Shown here: positions 1 through 7,729 of the stretch, piece after piece
Layout of the letters: every line of letters begins with the position of its first letter
How positions within the stretch are numbered: position 1 is the stretch's first letter
NCBI GenBank assembly: GCA_024233395.1
Contig: JACKPR010000002.1
Location: 632,142 to 696,141 of the forward strand
DNA length: 64,000 nucleotides
Source: Chlamydiales bacterium
GTDB taxonomy: Bacteria > Chlamydiota > Chlamydiia > Chlamydiales > Simkaniaceae
Direction: 5' to 3'
Made by a program: the position numbers and the translations under genes
The notes under the pieces: generated by a model
Told to the model about the DNA's origin: nothing
Database searches by the model: none
Seen by the model: the letters and a program-made list of their open reading frames with translations, nothing else

Positions 1-89
1 TCTTTTAGACAATGTCCTCAAATCGGTTTCAAAAAATTTTGCAGAAACTTTGCAAAAATTAAAGATATTTGAGTTTACGGACAGGTTCA

Positions 90-1907
90 TTATCTTTTTA
101 GTGACACGAGGAGAATTGATATATCAGCAGGTGAAACGCCAGAAATTCTTGAGGCTTGTCCTAAATTATCTGGGCGGTGGCGGTTTAACTTTTCTCGTGC
201 TTCATTACGGAGACCCACCACATGATTGTAATTAAAATCAGGAGGAATAGAGTGTGTATCAATCGCTTCCAGCTTTGCTGCTTCTTTTTTTTCGCGGTTG
301 ATATATCCTGCAAACTTTAAATCCACTTCGATTGCATGATTGATTTCAAACCCAAAGTCTTCCGTTTTATCAGGAAAAATATCGATCAATTTTGAATAAG
401 AAAAATCGGGACGACAAAGAAGTTTTCCTAAAGTTGTTGATTTACCTTCATATTGGAGATGGGTTTTTTGAAAGCGACTTTTTTCAGAATAGATGGTTTC
501 TTTTTTCCTTTGGAATCTTGCATAGGTTTCTTCGTCAATAAGTCCCAGTTGATACCCATAATCTCTGAGGCGGAGGTCAGCATTGTCCTGCCTTAAAAGA
601 AGGCGGTGTTCAGCTCTCGATGTGAACATTCGATAAGGTTCATCGAGTTTTTTTGCGATAAGATCATCAACCATCACTCCGATATAACTCTCTGAACGCT
701 TTAGAATAAAAGGTTCTTTTCCTCGAATTTTTAAAAGGGCATTAATAGCTGCCATTAACCCTTGTGCAGCCGCTTCTTCATAGCCCGTTGTTCCATTGAC
801 TTGTCCTGCAAAATAGAGACCTTCGATAATTTTGGTTTCAAAGGTGCTTTTAATTTGACCGCTTACAGCATAATCATATTCAATCGCATAAGCAGGACGC
901 ATGATTTCAACGTTTTCTAGTCCTGGAATCGTTCGCATCATGGCAAATTGAACATCAAAGGGAAGAGAAGAAGAAATTCCATTCACATAGATTTCATTTG
1001 TAGAAAGTCCTTCAGGCTCTAAGAAGAGTTGGTGTCTTTCTTTATCTTTAAATCGAACAATTTTATCTTCGATTGAGGGACAATAACGGGGGCCAACACC
1101 TTGAATTTTTCCTGAAAAAAGAGGAGAGCGGTGGATATTTTCTTCGATAATCTTTTTTGTTGCATCATTGGTATACGTAATATAACAAGAAACTTGAGGG
1201 AGACGCTTTTCTTGTAGATCAAAGGAAAAAGAAACACCGGATTCTGGGGGTTGTTCTTCCGTTTTCGTAAAATCGATCGAATTGCTATTGACTCGGCAAG
1301 GAGTTCCTGTCTTTAATCTTCCGAGTGTAAAGCCAAGATTTTCTAAACATTTTGAAAGTCCCACAGAAGGCTTATCTCCTGCTCTTCCTCCAGAATAATG
1401 GGACTCGCCGATATGAAGAAGACCTCTCATAAAAGTTCCAGCAGAAAGAATCACTGCTTTTCCTCGATAACAAATGCCTTCTTGAGTTGTCACCCCACAG
1501 ATTTTTCCATCCTCCAAATCAAGAGATGTGATGGTTCCTTGTTTTATTTCCAAATTGGGGAGATTTTCAAGGGTATGCTTCATTTCAGTCTGGTAGGCAA
1601 GTTTATCCGATTGACATCTTGGGGACCAAACAGCAGGCCCTTTAGAAGCATTAAGCATTCTAAACTGAATCCCCGTGCGGTCAGCAATCTTTCCCATAAT
1701 GCCACCAAGGGCATCAATTTCACGAACCATATGCCCTTTTGCTGTTCCCCCAATTGCAGGGTTACAACTCATTTTGGCAATGGTATCAAGATTCATGGTT
1801 AGAAGGAGAGTGTGTCCACCCATCCGGGCAGCAGCATGCGCAGCCTCGCATCCAGCGTGGCCAGCACCAATGATAATTAGATCAAATCGATCAGGATAAG
1901 TCCACAC
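90..1907 (-). CDS. mnmG: tRNA uridine-5-carboxymethylaminomethyl synthase subunit MnmG (GidA)
   Basis: With MnmE, this FAD enzyme makes the cmnm5 modification at wobble U34 of certain tRNAs in the cytoplasm. The protein has 605 residues, close to the usual length of about 610-630. The N-terminus holds the dinucleotide-binding motif GAGHAGCEAA. Family blocks such as CNPAIGGTAKGH, GTPCRVNS, VGPRYCPSIEDK and NGTTGYEEAAAQG follow, and the C-terminus has the helical GLRNEAREKL...RISGVSPADI region that contacts MnmE and tRNA. The start is GTG; the opening MWTYP matches the MWTFP opening I recall for chlamydial MnmG, which supports it. It lies 43 bp downstream of the small basic ribosomal-type gene on the same strand. 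Its partner gene mnmE is in this window at 51898-53259. Confidence 0.97.
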   Translation of the reverse strand: MWTYPDRFDLIIIGAGHAGCEAAHAAARMGGHTLLLTMNLDTIAKMSCNPAIGGTAKGHMVREIDALGGIMGKIADRTGIQFRMLNASKGPAVWSPRCQSDKLAYQTEMKHTLENLPNLEIKQGTITSLDLEDGKICGVTTQEGICYRGKAVILSAGTFMRGLLHIGESHYSGGRAGDKPSVGLSKCLENLGFTLGRLKTGTPCRVNSNSIDFTKTEEQPPESGVSFSFDLQEKRLPQVSCYITYTNDATKKIIEENIHRSPLFSGKIQGVGPRYCPSIEDKIVRFKDKERHQLFLEPEGLSTNEIYVNGISSSLPFDVQFAMMRTIPGLENVEIMRPAYAIEYDYAVSGQIKSTFETKIIEGLYFAGQVNGTTGYEEAAAQGLMAAINALLKIRGKEPFILKRSESYIGVMVDDLIAKKLDEPYRMFTSRAEHRLLLRQDNADLRLRDYGYQLGLIDEETYARFQRKKETIYSEKSRFQKTHLQYEGKSTTLGKLLCRPDFSYSKLIDIFPDKTEDFGFEINHAIEVDLKFAGYINREKKEAAKLEAIDTHSIPPDFNYNHVVGLRNEAREKLNRHRPDNLGQASRISGVSPADISILLVSLKR

Positions 1908-1950
1908 AAAAACAGCCCGTTTTTCTAATCAAAGCGAGTTTCGCAGAAGT

Positions 1951-2043
1951 CTATTTATTTTTCTTATGACGATCACGACGGCGGCGTTTCTTACGCTTAT
2001 GCTTTGAGATCTTAAGACGACGTTTTTTCTTAACAGATGACAT
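1951..2043 (-). CDS. Tiny basic ribosomal protein, bS22/mS38-like (AURKAIP1/COX24 domain)
   Basis: This 30-residue ORF begins MSSVKKKRRLKISKHK and is almost entirely Lys/Arg (KKRRRRDRHKK near the end). The pattern S-V-x-K-R-R-x-x-M/I-x-K-H/K-K-x-R-K-x-x-R-R is that of the small proteins annotated as AURKAIP1/COX24-domain. These are homologous to mycobacterial bS22 and mitochondrial mS38, which bind 16S rRNA near the decoding centre. The gene is too short for most gene finders. It sits 43 bp upstream of mnmG in the same direction, so the two are probably cotranscribed. The family assignment is from motif memory; the coding reading itself is strong because of the family-like N-terminus. Confidence 0.75.
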   Translation of the reverse strand: MSSVKKKRRLKISKHKRKKRRRRDRHKKNK

Positions 2044-2128
2044 TTCTTACTCTAATTAATAACATAGAACTACACAGTATAGAGTTTTTCCTAGAAAAAG
2101 TAAAGCCCCCTTTGTTATGAATCCAACT

Positions 2129-2257
2129 ATATAAAAGAGTTATTTTATCTCACTCATTTTCTCCTCTCTTTTAACCCCTTGTCTCATGGACAATGTGATC
2201 AAAAGAGAAGAAAAAAAACTGTTCAAAAACCGAAGAGATTAAATAATTCTTTTATAT
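2129..2257. repeat. Long imperfect palindrome with CCTTGTCTYATGGACAATG core
   Basis: The arms 2129-2152 and 2235-2257 are inverted repeats with about two mismatches. Inside them is a second inverted pair (ttttctcctctctttt and its near complement around 2200-2215). The tip contains CTTGTCTCATGGACAATG, which is shared with the palindromes at 60746-60923 and, inverted, 15117-15184. The element fills the divergent promoter region between the bS22-like gene and the DUF4396 gene. It is read as a member of a dispersed hairpin family. Confidence 0.7.
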
Positions 2258-2293
2258 ACCCAAACAATTTCAAAAGTTTACTTAGGGGTAATT

Positions 2294-3106
2294 ATGTTGA
2301 GTGGTGCATTAATATTATGGGCAGTATTAACTGTATTGTCATTTGTTTTTGTTGTTTATGATTTAATTAAAAATACTCCTGAAGTAGGGGTCATGAAAGT
2401 AGGTTGGGCCTTAGTGGTTCTTTATACGGGTCCAGTGGGTCTTTTCTTTTATTTTATGACTTGCCGTGAACCGATGCCCAGAACCCATGAAAAATTTATT
2501 GATTCACTCTGGAAGCAGGCTACAGGTTCGGAGGTTCATTGTCTAGCAGGGGATGCAACAGGAATTATTATCATGGCAATCATCCTCTCTTTTTATGAAA
2601 TCCCTAGAGGAATCGAAATTTTTCTAGAATATATCGCTGGATTTGTTTCAGGATTTCTCATCTTTCAAGCACTCTTTATGAAGAAAATGATGGGGGGAAC
2701 TTATATTAAAGCCCTTAAAAAAAGCTTTTACCCTGAATGGCTTTCTATGAATATGATTATGGCAGGGATGATCCCCGTGATGGTTATCTGGGGAGTTCAT
2801 GATCCACTTGCTCGCAATCCAGGGAGCCTTCATTTCTGGGGGATGATGTCGCTCGCAACAATTGTTGGAGGGTTTGTTGCTTATCCTATTAATCAGTGGC
2901 TCGTTGCAAAAGGATTAAAACATGGAATGATGACTGTTCGAAAAGGGGAAGAGATGGAGATGCATCATCATGATGATAGTGACCAAAGCCATAAGAAGCA
3001 TGAAAAAGTGGTTGTAACGCAATCTCAAATTTATAAGGCATTAATTATCTCTCTTGTGGGATTAGCGATAGGGATTGTCATCGCAATTATTGGAGCGTAT
3101 TTTTAA
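2294..3106 (+). CDS. DUF4396 family multi-pass membrane protein
   Basis: The protein has 270 residues and several hydrophobic segments (about residues 3-24, 38-56, 88-108, 113-130, 155-172, 180-200 and 245-268), so it is an inner-membrane protein. The HCLAGDATGIIIMA stretch near residue 77 is the hallmark I associate with DUF4396. A His-rich loop (MHHHDDSDQSHKKHEK) comes before the last membrane helix and could bind a metal ion; that is inference. A purine-rich site (aggggt) lies 10 bases before the ATG. The function of the family is unknown. A degenerate copy of the gene's last codons may lie at 4821-4863. Confidence 0.8.
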   Translation: MLSGALILWAVLTVLSFVFVVYDLIKNTPEVGVMKVGWALVVLYTGPVGLFFYFMTCREPMPRTHEKFIDSLWKQATGSEVHCLAGDATGIIIMAIILSFYEIPRGIEIFLEYIAGFVSGFLIFQALFMKKMMGGTYIKALKKSFYPEWLSMNMIMAGMIPVMVIWGVHDPLARNPGSLHFWGMMSLATIVGGFVAYPINQWLVAKGLKHGMMTVRKGEEMEMHHHDDSDQSHKKHEKVVVTQSQIYKALIISLVGLAIGIVIAIIGAYF

Positions 3107-3304
3107 GCATTTTTTATTTTTTTGTGATTTATATAAAATACCCCTCTTCTGTTATCCAAATGAGCATTTGGGATGCTAACTATCTCTATCTCCTTCTAAT
3201 TCAAGATTATAGACAACTATTGTTTTTTAAAATAAAAATTACAGATTTACTTATTTAACAAATCTATTTATAATTTATCTGTTTAATTAAACAGGAGGGA
3301 TCTA

Positions 3305-4210
3305 ATGAGCAATACTATTTCAAATTATTCTGATATGTCTGTTGCTGCATCAACGCTTCATACTTCGATTCTTAATTCTAGAAATAAAGAACGATTCAAA
3401 GGAATTCTCAGATCTATGGGTGGAAATGGGAAGATTGCTGTGAATTTTTTGGTCAAAACTGATCTTGATGGAACTGAACAACGGGTTGGTGCGACCCAAT
3501 TATATCATGCAGCTATAGCATTTTTCGAGATTCAGGGAAAATCTGTTAAGCTAACTGTAAGGATGGCATCTTATCAAGAAGGGCGCTATATAGAACCATT
3601 ACAATATAGTCGAGATTCAGAGGCTATACACTGCGGAGAGAGGCCAACTTCTCAAGAGTTCAGTGTGGTTCCAACTTCACATTCACTTTCGGAAATCCCT
3701 GTTGAATTTTATTCTCTGGTTGATGTAACGCATCAAGAATGGTTTAAACGTTGTGATCCAGCTACTTTGCCACCAATAGCAACACAGATTGTTGGTCTCA
3801 TCCATAATAGTTTCCCCAATGGAATTCCATTGCCTAGAGGAGAAAGGGTTTTAGCGTGTACTTTCAACGTTCACTTAATTAACTCAAAAAGTTATGAGCA
3901 TATCATGCTGAATAAAATGATTTATGGAGAAATTGTTGACCAACACTATGATGCTGAACGTATTACCCCAAAAGTTAGTCATTCATGGAGTCATAGTTAT
4001 GAAAAATCAGGTTCATGGGAATATGAGGACGGAAAAACTTATTTAGAGTATCGTGAAAAGGAAGCCAAAGGAGAGAAACTGCCTCTACATGTTCCCAGAG
4101 ATGTTACCCTATTAGAGAGTAGGTTATTACAATTGGAAATAAAACCAGATCAGAGTAATCGTACCCTGCCCAACATTTCTTCAGCTATAGAAGAGGTTCC
4201 CGAGGAATAG
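3305..4210 (+). CDS. Unrecognised 301-residue protein, first gene of a pair
   Basis: I do not recognise this protein. It has no signal peptide or clear membrane helix. The N-terminus is Ser/Thr-rich (MSNTISNYSDMSVAAST), and there are runs that look like beta strands (GKIAVNFLVKTD, KSVKLTVRMASYQEG). The end is acidic and proline-containing. A strong ribosome-binding site (aggaggg) lies 8 bases before the ATG. The following gene starts 17 bp after its stop, so the two are probably cotranscribed. The AT-rich 198 bp upstream holds a perfect small hairpin around 3154-3174 (atccaaatg / catttgggat) that could be regulatory. Lineage-restricted proteins of this type are often secreted in chlamydiae, but nothing here proves it. 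Confidence 0.7.
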   Translation: MSNTISNYSDMSVAASTLHTSILNSRNKERFKGILRSMGGNGKIAVNFLVKTDLDGTEQRVGATQLYHAAIAFFEIQGKSVKLTVRMASYQEGRYIEPLQYSRDSEAIHCGERPTSQEFSVVPTSHSLSEIPVEFYSLVDVTHQEWFKRCDPATLPPIATQIVGLIHNSFPNGIPLPRGERVLACTFNVHLINSKSYEHIMLNKMIYGEIVDQHYDAERITPKVSHSWSHSYEKSGSWEYEDGKTYLEYREKEAKGEKLPLHVPRDVTLLESRLLQLEIKPDQSNRTLPNISSAIEEVPEE

Positions 4211-4227
4211 AAAAAAGGCTAGTTTTT

Positions 4228-4725
4228 ATGGAAGGAATAGACTTTCGACAAACATTAAAGTTGGGATCGTCCCAATTGGGCCTTTGGGATCCAAATCACG
4301 ATGAATTAACCCCTGTGGCTAAAGTAGCATTGACTGTTTTGAGTCTTATAGGAGCTTTTTACCTACATGCCAAAAGGGTCATTTCTCATAGGGCGCTTGT
4401 TGTTTTATCCGTCACCATTTTGGCTTTGAGTTATCGATTTTTTATAACAGCAACTCGAAAGAGCACATCCTCGGATCACAAGAAAGTATCAAGACGTGGT
4501 GATTTGGGCATGCTGGATAGAAAAGATCCACCAAGCGATAGACTCAAGACCAAGTTAGACAAGGAAGGCCTAGGTAAAATTTTTGAAAGCGAATCTGATC
4601 AGGTGAGCACAGATACTCAGCTCAAGGAAGGAGTAGAAAATCTTTCTCTATTAACTGTTCAACAAGACGGAAACAGTTCAACCGTTTTTGGTGAAATGGA
4701 TTTTTCTTCTGATGAAGAAGAGTGA
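4228..4725 (+). CDS. Unrecognised membrane-anchored acidic protein, second gene of a pair
   Basis: The protein has 165 residues. Two adjacent hydrophobic segments lie at about residues 29-47 and 52-71 (VAKVALTVLSLIGAFYLHA and RALVVLSVTILALSYRFFI), separated by a few charged residues. They are followed by a polar tail of about 90 residues ending in DFSSDEEE. A paired-helix hairpin with a long polar tail is the layout of chlamydial inclusion-membrane (Inc) proteins, so an Inc-like role is possible but is inference. It follows the 3305-4210 gene by 17 bp. I know no homologue. Confidence 0.6.
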   Translation: MEGIDFRQTLKLGSSQLGLWDPNHDELTPVAKVALTVLSLIGAFYLHAKRVISHRALVVLSVTILALSYRFFITATRKSTSSDHKKVSRRGDLGMLDRKDPPSDRLKTKLDKEGLGKIFESESDQVSTDTQLKEGVENLSLLTVQQDGNSSTVFGEMDFSSDEEE

Positions 4726-4966
4726 TTGAGAAGCTAATTAAGGAAGGATGAGCTTCGCCTCTTGGGGGCGGTAAGTTTCTGCATGCGCTCATAATCTTCT
4801 AAAGATCGACTCTTATATGTTCTTTTCATTACCGTAATTTCAATGATCGGAGCTTATTTTTAGCCATCTTTGCAAAGCTATGCAAATGTGTGATTATTAC
4901 ACATTTAAAAAATAATTATTCCAGATAGTCTCTCTAATATACTTTAAATATAGATCAAATAGAGAG
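4726..4966. other. Intergenic stretch with a possible gene remnant and a 31-codon ORF
   Basis: On the plus strand, 4821-4863 reads as a tail ending IGAYF-stop that resembles the last codons of the DUF4396 gene (IIGAYF-stop at 3106), and the bases after the stop are also similar. On the minus strand, 4829-4734 is an open 31-codon frame beginning MKRTYKSRSLEDYERMQKL; its ribosome-binding site is weak and I do not recognise it. The rest is AT-rich and probably holds the promoter of the HTH gene at 4967. Confidence 0.3.
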
Positions 4967-5284
4967 ATGAAGACTTTTTTATTTAAGCATAATATCCCTG
5001 TGAAGAAATGTGCTGCAGACTTAGGAATCTCAACATCTTACCTTTATCAAATTCTGAAAAAGGAACGAAAGCCCTCTTTAGCCTTAGCTATTAAAATTGA
5101 GAAATACTCAAAGGGAGAGGTGACAATTTCAAGTCTCCTCGATGTCCATGAGGATCTTGAGGATCCAGATTTTTTGAACGAGCACCAAAGTTTCATAGAA
5201 AGAATGGTTGAAAAGAAATTAGAGCCTTTACGCCAACAACTCCAGAATATTGATAAACGGCTAAAAAAAATTGAAAGCTCTTAA
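4967..5284 (+). CDS. Small Cro/CI-type helix-turn-helix protein with C-terminal coiled coil
   Basis: The protein has 105 residues. The N-terminal 55 residues resemble an XRE/Cro-CI DNA-binding domain: VKKCAADLGISTSYLYQILKKERKPSLALAIKIEKYSKGEV, in which AADLGIS is helix 2 and TSYLYQILK the recognition helix. The C-terminal third (FIERMVEKKLEPLRQQLQNIDKRLKKIES) has a heptad pattern typical of a short coiled coil, probably for dimerisation. The gene lies alone, convergent with dnaB and 27 bp from its end. It is likely a transcriptional regulator of unknown target. Autoregulation is common in this family, but no operator was identified. Confidence 0.75.
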   Translation: MKTFLFKHNIPVKKCAADLGISTSYLYQILKKERKPSLALAIKIEKYSKGEVTISSLLDVHEDLEDPDFLNEHQSFIERMVEKKLEPLRQQLQNIDKRLKKIESS

Positions 5285-5311
5285 GAATTGATAATCTTGT
5301 AACGATATCCT

Positions 5312-6757
5312 CTAATTTGTTGGAGAAAAAGATTCAAAAGCTTCAGAGTTATCTTCCATCGAGTTGTCATCTGAGGGTGTATAGTTTGCAAACTGAGCAA
5401 ACTCTTTTCGATAAGCGACTTCGATATTCCCAACTTTACCATGACGGTTTTTTCCAACAATGACTTCAGCAAGACCTGGTTTATCATAAGGATCATAATA
5501 TTCTCGCCGGAGAAGGAACATCACAATATCAGCATCTTGTTCAATAGCTCCAGATTCTCGAAGATCGGACATCATTGGGCGATGTCCCGTTCTTTCTTCA
5601 ACTTTTCGTGAAAGTTGAGAGCCACAAAGGATAGGGATGTTGAGTTCACGTGCTAAGTTCTTTAGCATTCGAGAGATTTCAGAAATTTCTCCCTGACGAT
5701 TGTCACTTCCATAATAACTTCCTGAACCAGAGAGAAGTTGAAGATAATCGATCACCAGAAACTGAATGTTGTGTGCTTCTTTCATCCTGCGAGCGCGAGC
5801 GCGGAGATCTGTGATTTTTAGGCCCGGTTGATCATCGATAATTACAGGGGCTTTTTGCATTTTATTCACGGTTCCTACAACCCGTTGAAATTCGGAACCA
5901 TTTAGCGAACCTGTTTGAATTTTACTCGATTCCACTTCTGACTGAGAACAAATCATCCGATGAAGAAGTTGTTCAGCACTCATTTCTAAGGAAAAAATGC
6001 CAACGGGCATTTGATGTTTAAAAGCGATATTTTCTGCAACATTCAAAGCAAAAGCAGTTTTACCCATCCCTGGGCGGCCCGCTAAAATAATCAAATTAGA
6101 AGGAGCCAGACCATTGATCATATGGTCAAGATCAGCAAATCCTGTAGGGATTCCTGTGAATGTCAGGGCATCTTCTCCCTTTTCTAGATAGGTCTCTTGC
6201 CTTTCTTCTAATTCCTTTAAATAGGGAAGGCCTGACTCAGCAACCACCCCAGAAAGGATATCTTTGATATGTTTCCCAGCTTTAGCGTTAGTTGCTTGAG
6301 AAATTGCAAAGAAAGTTGCCTGAGCATCATCAAGAGCCCCATGAACATCGCCAGGCTCCTCTAATGCATTTTTTTCAATTTCTTGAGCAGCATAAATCAT
6401 CCGTCTAAGGATCGATTTATTTTTTATCAGCTCAACATATTCTTCAATGTATGCAGAGGTTCCTGCATATTGTGCGAGTGTTGTTAAATAGCCAACACCT
6501 CCAATGGTATCGAGTTTTTCAATACGCTTTAATTCTTCTGCAACAAGATGGATATCTGCAGGTTTGTCGCTTTTGAAAAGCCCTTTTAAGCAATCAAAGA
6601 TTGCTTGATGTTCCGTAAAGTAAAAGTCTCCAGCTTGCAGAGCATCTGCTGCTACATTTAGACTGTTCACCTTTGTGAGCATGCAACCCAGAACCATCAT
6701 TTCAGATTCTTTTGAATTAGGGGCAACCTTCACTTTTGTCTTTTCTTTCTCAGCCAT
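5312..6757 (-). CDS. dnaB: Replicative DNA helicase DnaB
   Basis: This is a hexameric 5'-3' helicase that unwinds DNA at the chromosomal fork and acts with primase. The protein has 481 residues. The N-terminal domain (residues 15-120) includes SEMMVLGCMLTKVNSLNVAADAL. The RecA-like domain follows with FTGIPTGFADLDHMINGL, Walker A AGRPGMGKTAFALN, Walker B-type FLVIDYLQLLSG, the GSQLSRKVEERTGHRP arginine region and SDLRESGAIEQDADIVMFL. No intein is seen. In Chlamydia trachomatis dnaB and gidA are neighbours, so finding mnmG about 3.4 kb away fits an ancestral neighbourhood later expanded. A truncated palindromic repeat lies just upstream at 6783-6880. Confidence 0.97.
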   Translation of the reverse strand: MAEKEKTKVKVAPNSKESEMMVLGCMLTKVNSLNVAADALQAGDFYFTEHQAIFDCLKGLFKSDKPADIHLVAEELKRIEKLDTIGGVGYLTTLAQYAGTSAYIEEYVELIKNKSILRRMIYAAQEIEKNALEEPGDVHGALDDAQATFFAISQATNAKAGKHIKDILSGVVAESGLPYLKELEERQETYLEKGEDALTFTGIPTGFADLDHMINGLAPSNLIILAGRPGMGKTAFALNVAENIAFKHQMPVGIFSLEMSAEQLLHRMICSQSEVESSKIQTGSLNGSEFQRVVGTVNKMQKAPVIIDDQPGLKITDLRARARRMKEAHNIQFLVIDYLQLLSGSGSYYGSDNRQGEISEISRMLKNLARELNIPILCGSQLSRKVEERTGHRPMMSDLRESGAIEQDADIVMFLLRREYYDPYDKPGLAEVIVGKNRHGKVGNIEVAYRKEFAQFANYTPSDDNSMEDNSEAFESFSPTN

Positions 6758-6782
6758 TTCTGGAACCTACCTCAAGTATTCA

Positions 6783-6880
6783 CCTATATACACATCGTGA
6801 TTCAAAAATTAGTTTTTATCTGCGTCGATGTAAGCCTCAAAATTCTTATTCTCACACGCGCCTTTCCTATCGTTCTTAGT
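6783..6880. repeat. Half copy of the TATACACATCG palindromic repeat (family A)
   Basis: Read on the plus strand, this stretch matches the reverse complement of the right half of the repeat at 20572-20735. It has TATACACATCG, then AAAAATT..TTTTT, then CCTCAAAATTCTTRTTCTCAC, then a variant of the core. Only about one arm is preserved, so the copy can no longer form the full palindrome. It lies in the dnaB upstream region, where it may overlap the promoter. Confidence 0.65.
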
Positions 6881-6976
6881 TTAGGAAGAGATGAAAAAAA
6901 ACAAAAGGGATAGTTTCATAGACGACATTTTTTCCGTTAACTATCTCTCAGAGGGGAAGCGAGGCAAAGATATCGA

Positions 6977-7729
6977 GTGTTGAGATTTTATTTTAAAGTT
7001 CTTATTATTTCCTCCATGGTTAAAATTCTTCCTTCTACATTTAAATTGCTTGACCAAGCCCTTCCGGTGATCGATGATCGTCGCACTTCTGTTGCACTAG
7101 TCCGTCATTTTACGATTCCTTTAACAATTGTTGCAGATATGGTTACCGGAATCGCTCATCTTATTTTCTTAGGAGTAAGACAGGAGCTGACAGAAAAAAA
7201 GTTTTGGAACATTTCCCATGAACACTTTTTTGTTTATCCTTTCCAACAGTTCGTCTATTTTCTTTTTGCCTCTTTAGGAGTTCTCTGGTCAGGGGATTAT
7301 TTTGATGGGTATCGCTTAGGACAATGGGCTGTGATGAACGTTTCAAATGAAACGTATCGAGGTCCTCCACAAATTTTTTCCCATGTGATAGAGAGTTATG
7401 AACACCCTCAATTTTTTCCAAATATTACTCTTTCAGATCATGATCGTCATAACCTTCATGAGCTTGTTAGGCATGCAAATTTATTCAAATCCCATGTTGC
7501 TAAAATAGAGGGAGAACACGCGATAAAAAATGCTGACTCAATTTATAAGGTATTTTATGCAGAAAGACCTCTTTCTCTTCATCAGCTTGATCAGATTTAT
7601 CAGGCAAAACTTGAGACGGAAAGAGAAGCCGGGTGCGCTGTTAAAGACGCCCTTGGTGAAGCAAAGTTTGCCCTAGAGGCATTTTTTGCCCTTCCCCGTG
7701 TTGTTCAATCCCATCTTATGCGCCGTTAG
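6977..7729 (+). CDS. Unrecognised 250-residue protein
   Basis: I do not recognise this protein. A GTG start at 6977 follows a GAGG site by about 12 bases; an alternative ATG start is at 7018 (MVKILPSTFKLL). Hydrophobic stretches at about residues 45-67 and 85-105 (FVYFLFASLGVLWSG) suggest membrane association, and the C-terminal half is helical and charged. Its last 14 bases overlap the convergent AAA+ gene. A degenerate copy of its 3' end lies at about 9515-9590, before the second AAA+ copy, which shows that the two genes were next to each other when the AAA+ locus duplicated. The family is probably lineage-specific. Confidence 0.65.
   Translation: MLRFYFKVLIISSMVKILPSTFKLLDQALPVIDDRRTSVALVRHFTIPLTIVADMVTGIAHLIFLGVRQELTEKKFWNISHEHFFVYPFQQFVYFLFASLGVLWSGDYFDGYRLGQWAVMNVSNETYRGPPQIFSHVIESYEHPQFFPNITLSDHDRHNLHELVRHANLFKSHVAKIEGEHAIKNADSIYKVFYAERPLSLHQLDQIYQAKLETEREAGCAVKDALGEAKFALEAFFALPRVVQSHLMRR

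Noticed and set aside
3154..3174. Perfect hairpin ATCCAAATG / CATTTGGGAT as terminator of the DUF4396 gene
   Set aside because: No T-tract follows, and it is 48 bp after the stop within the upstream region of the next gene. An operator is possible but unsupported.
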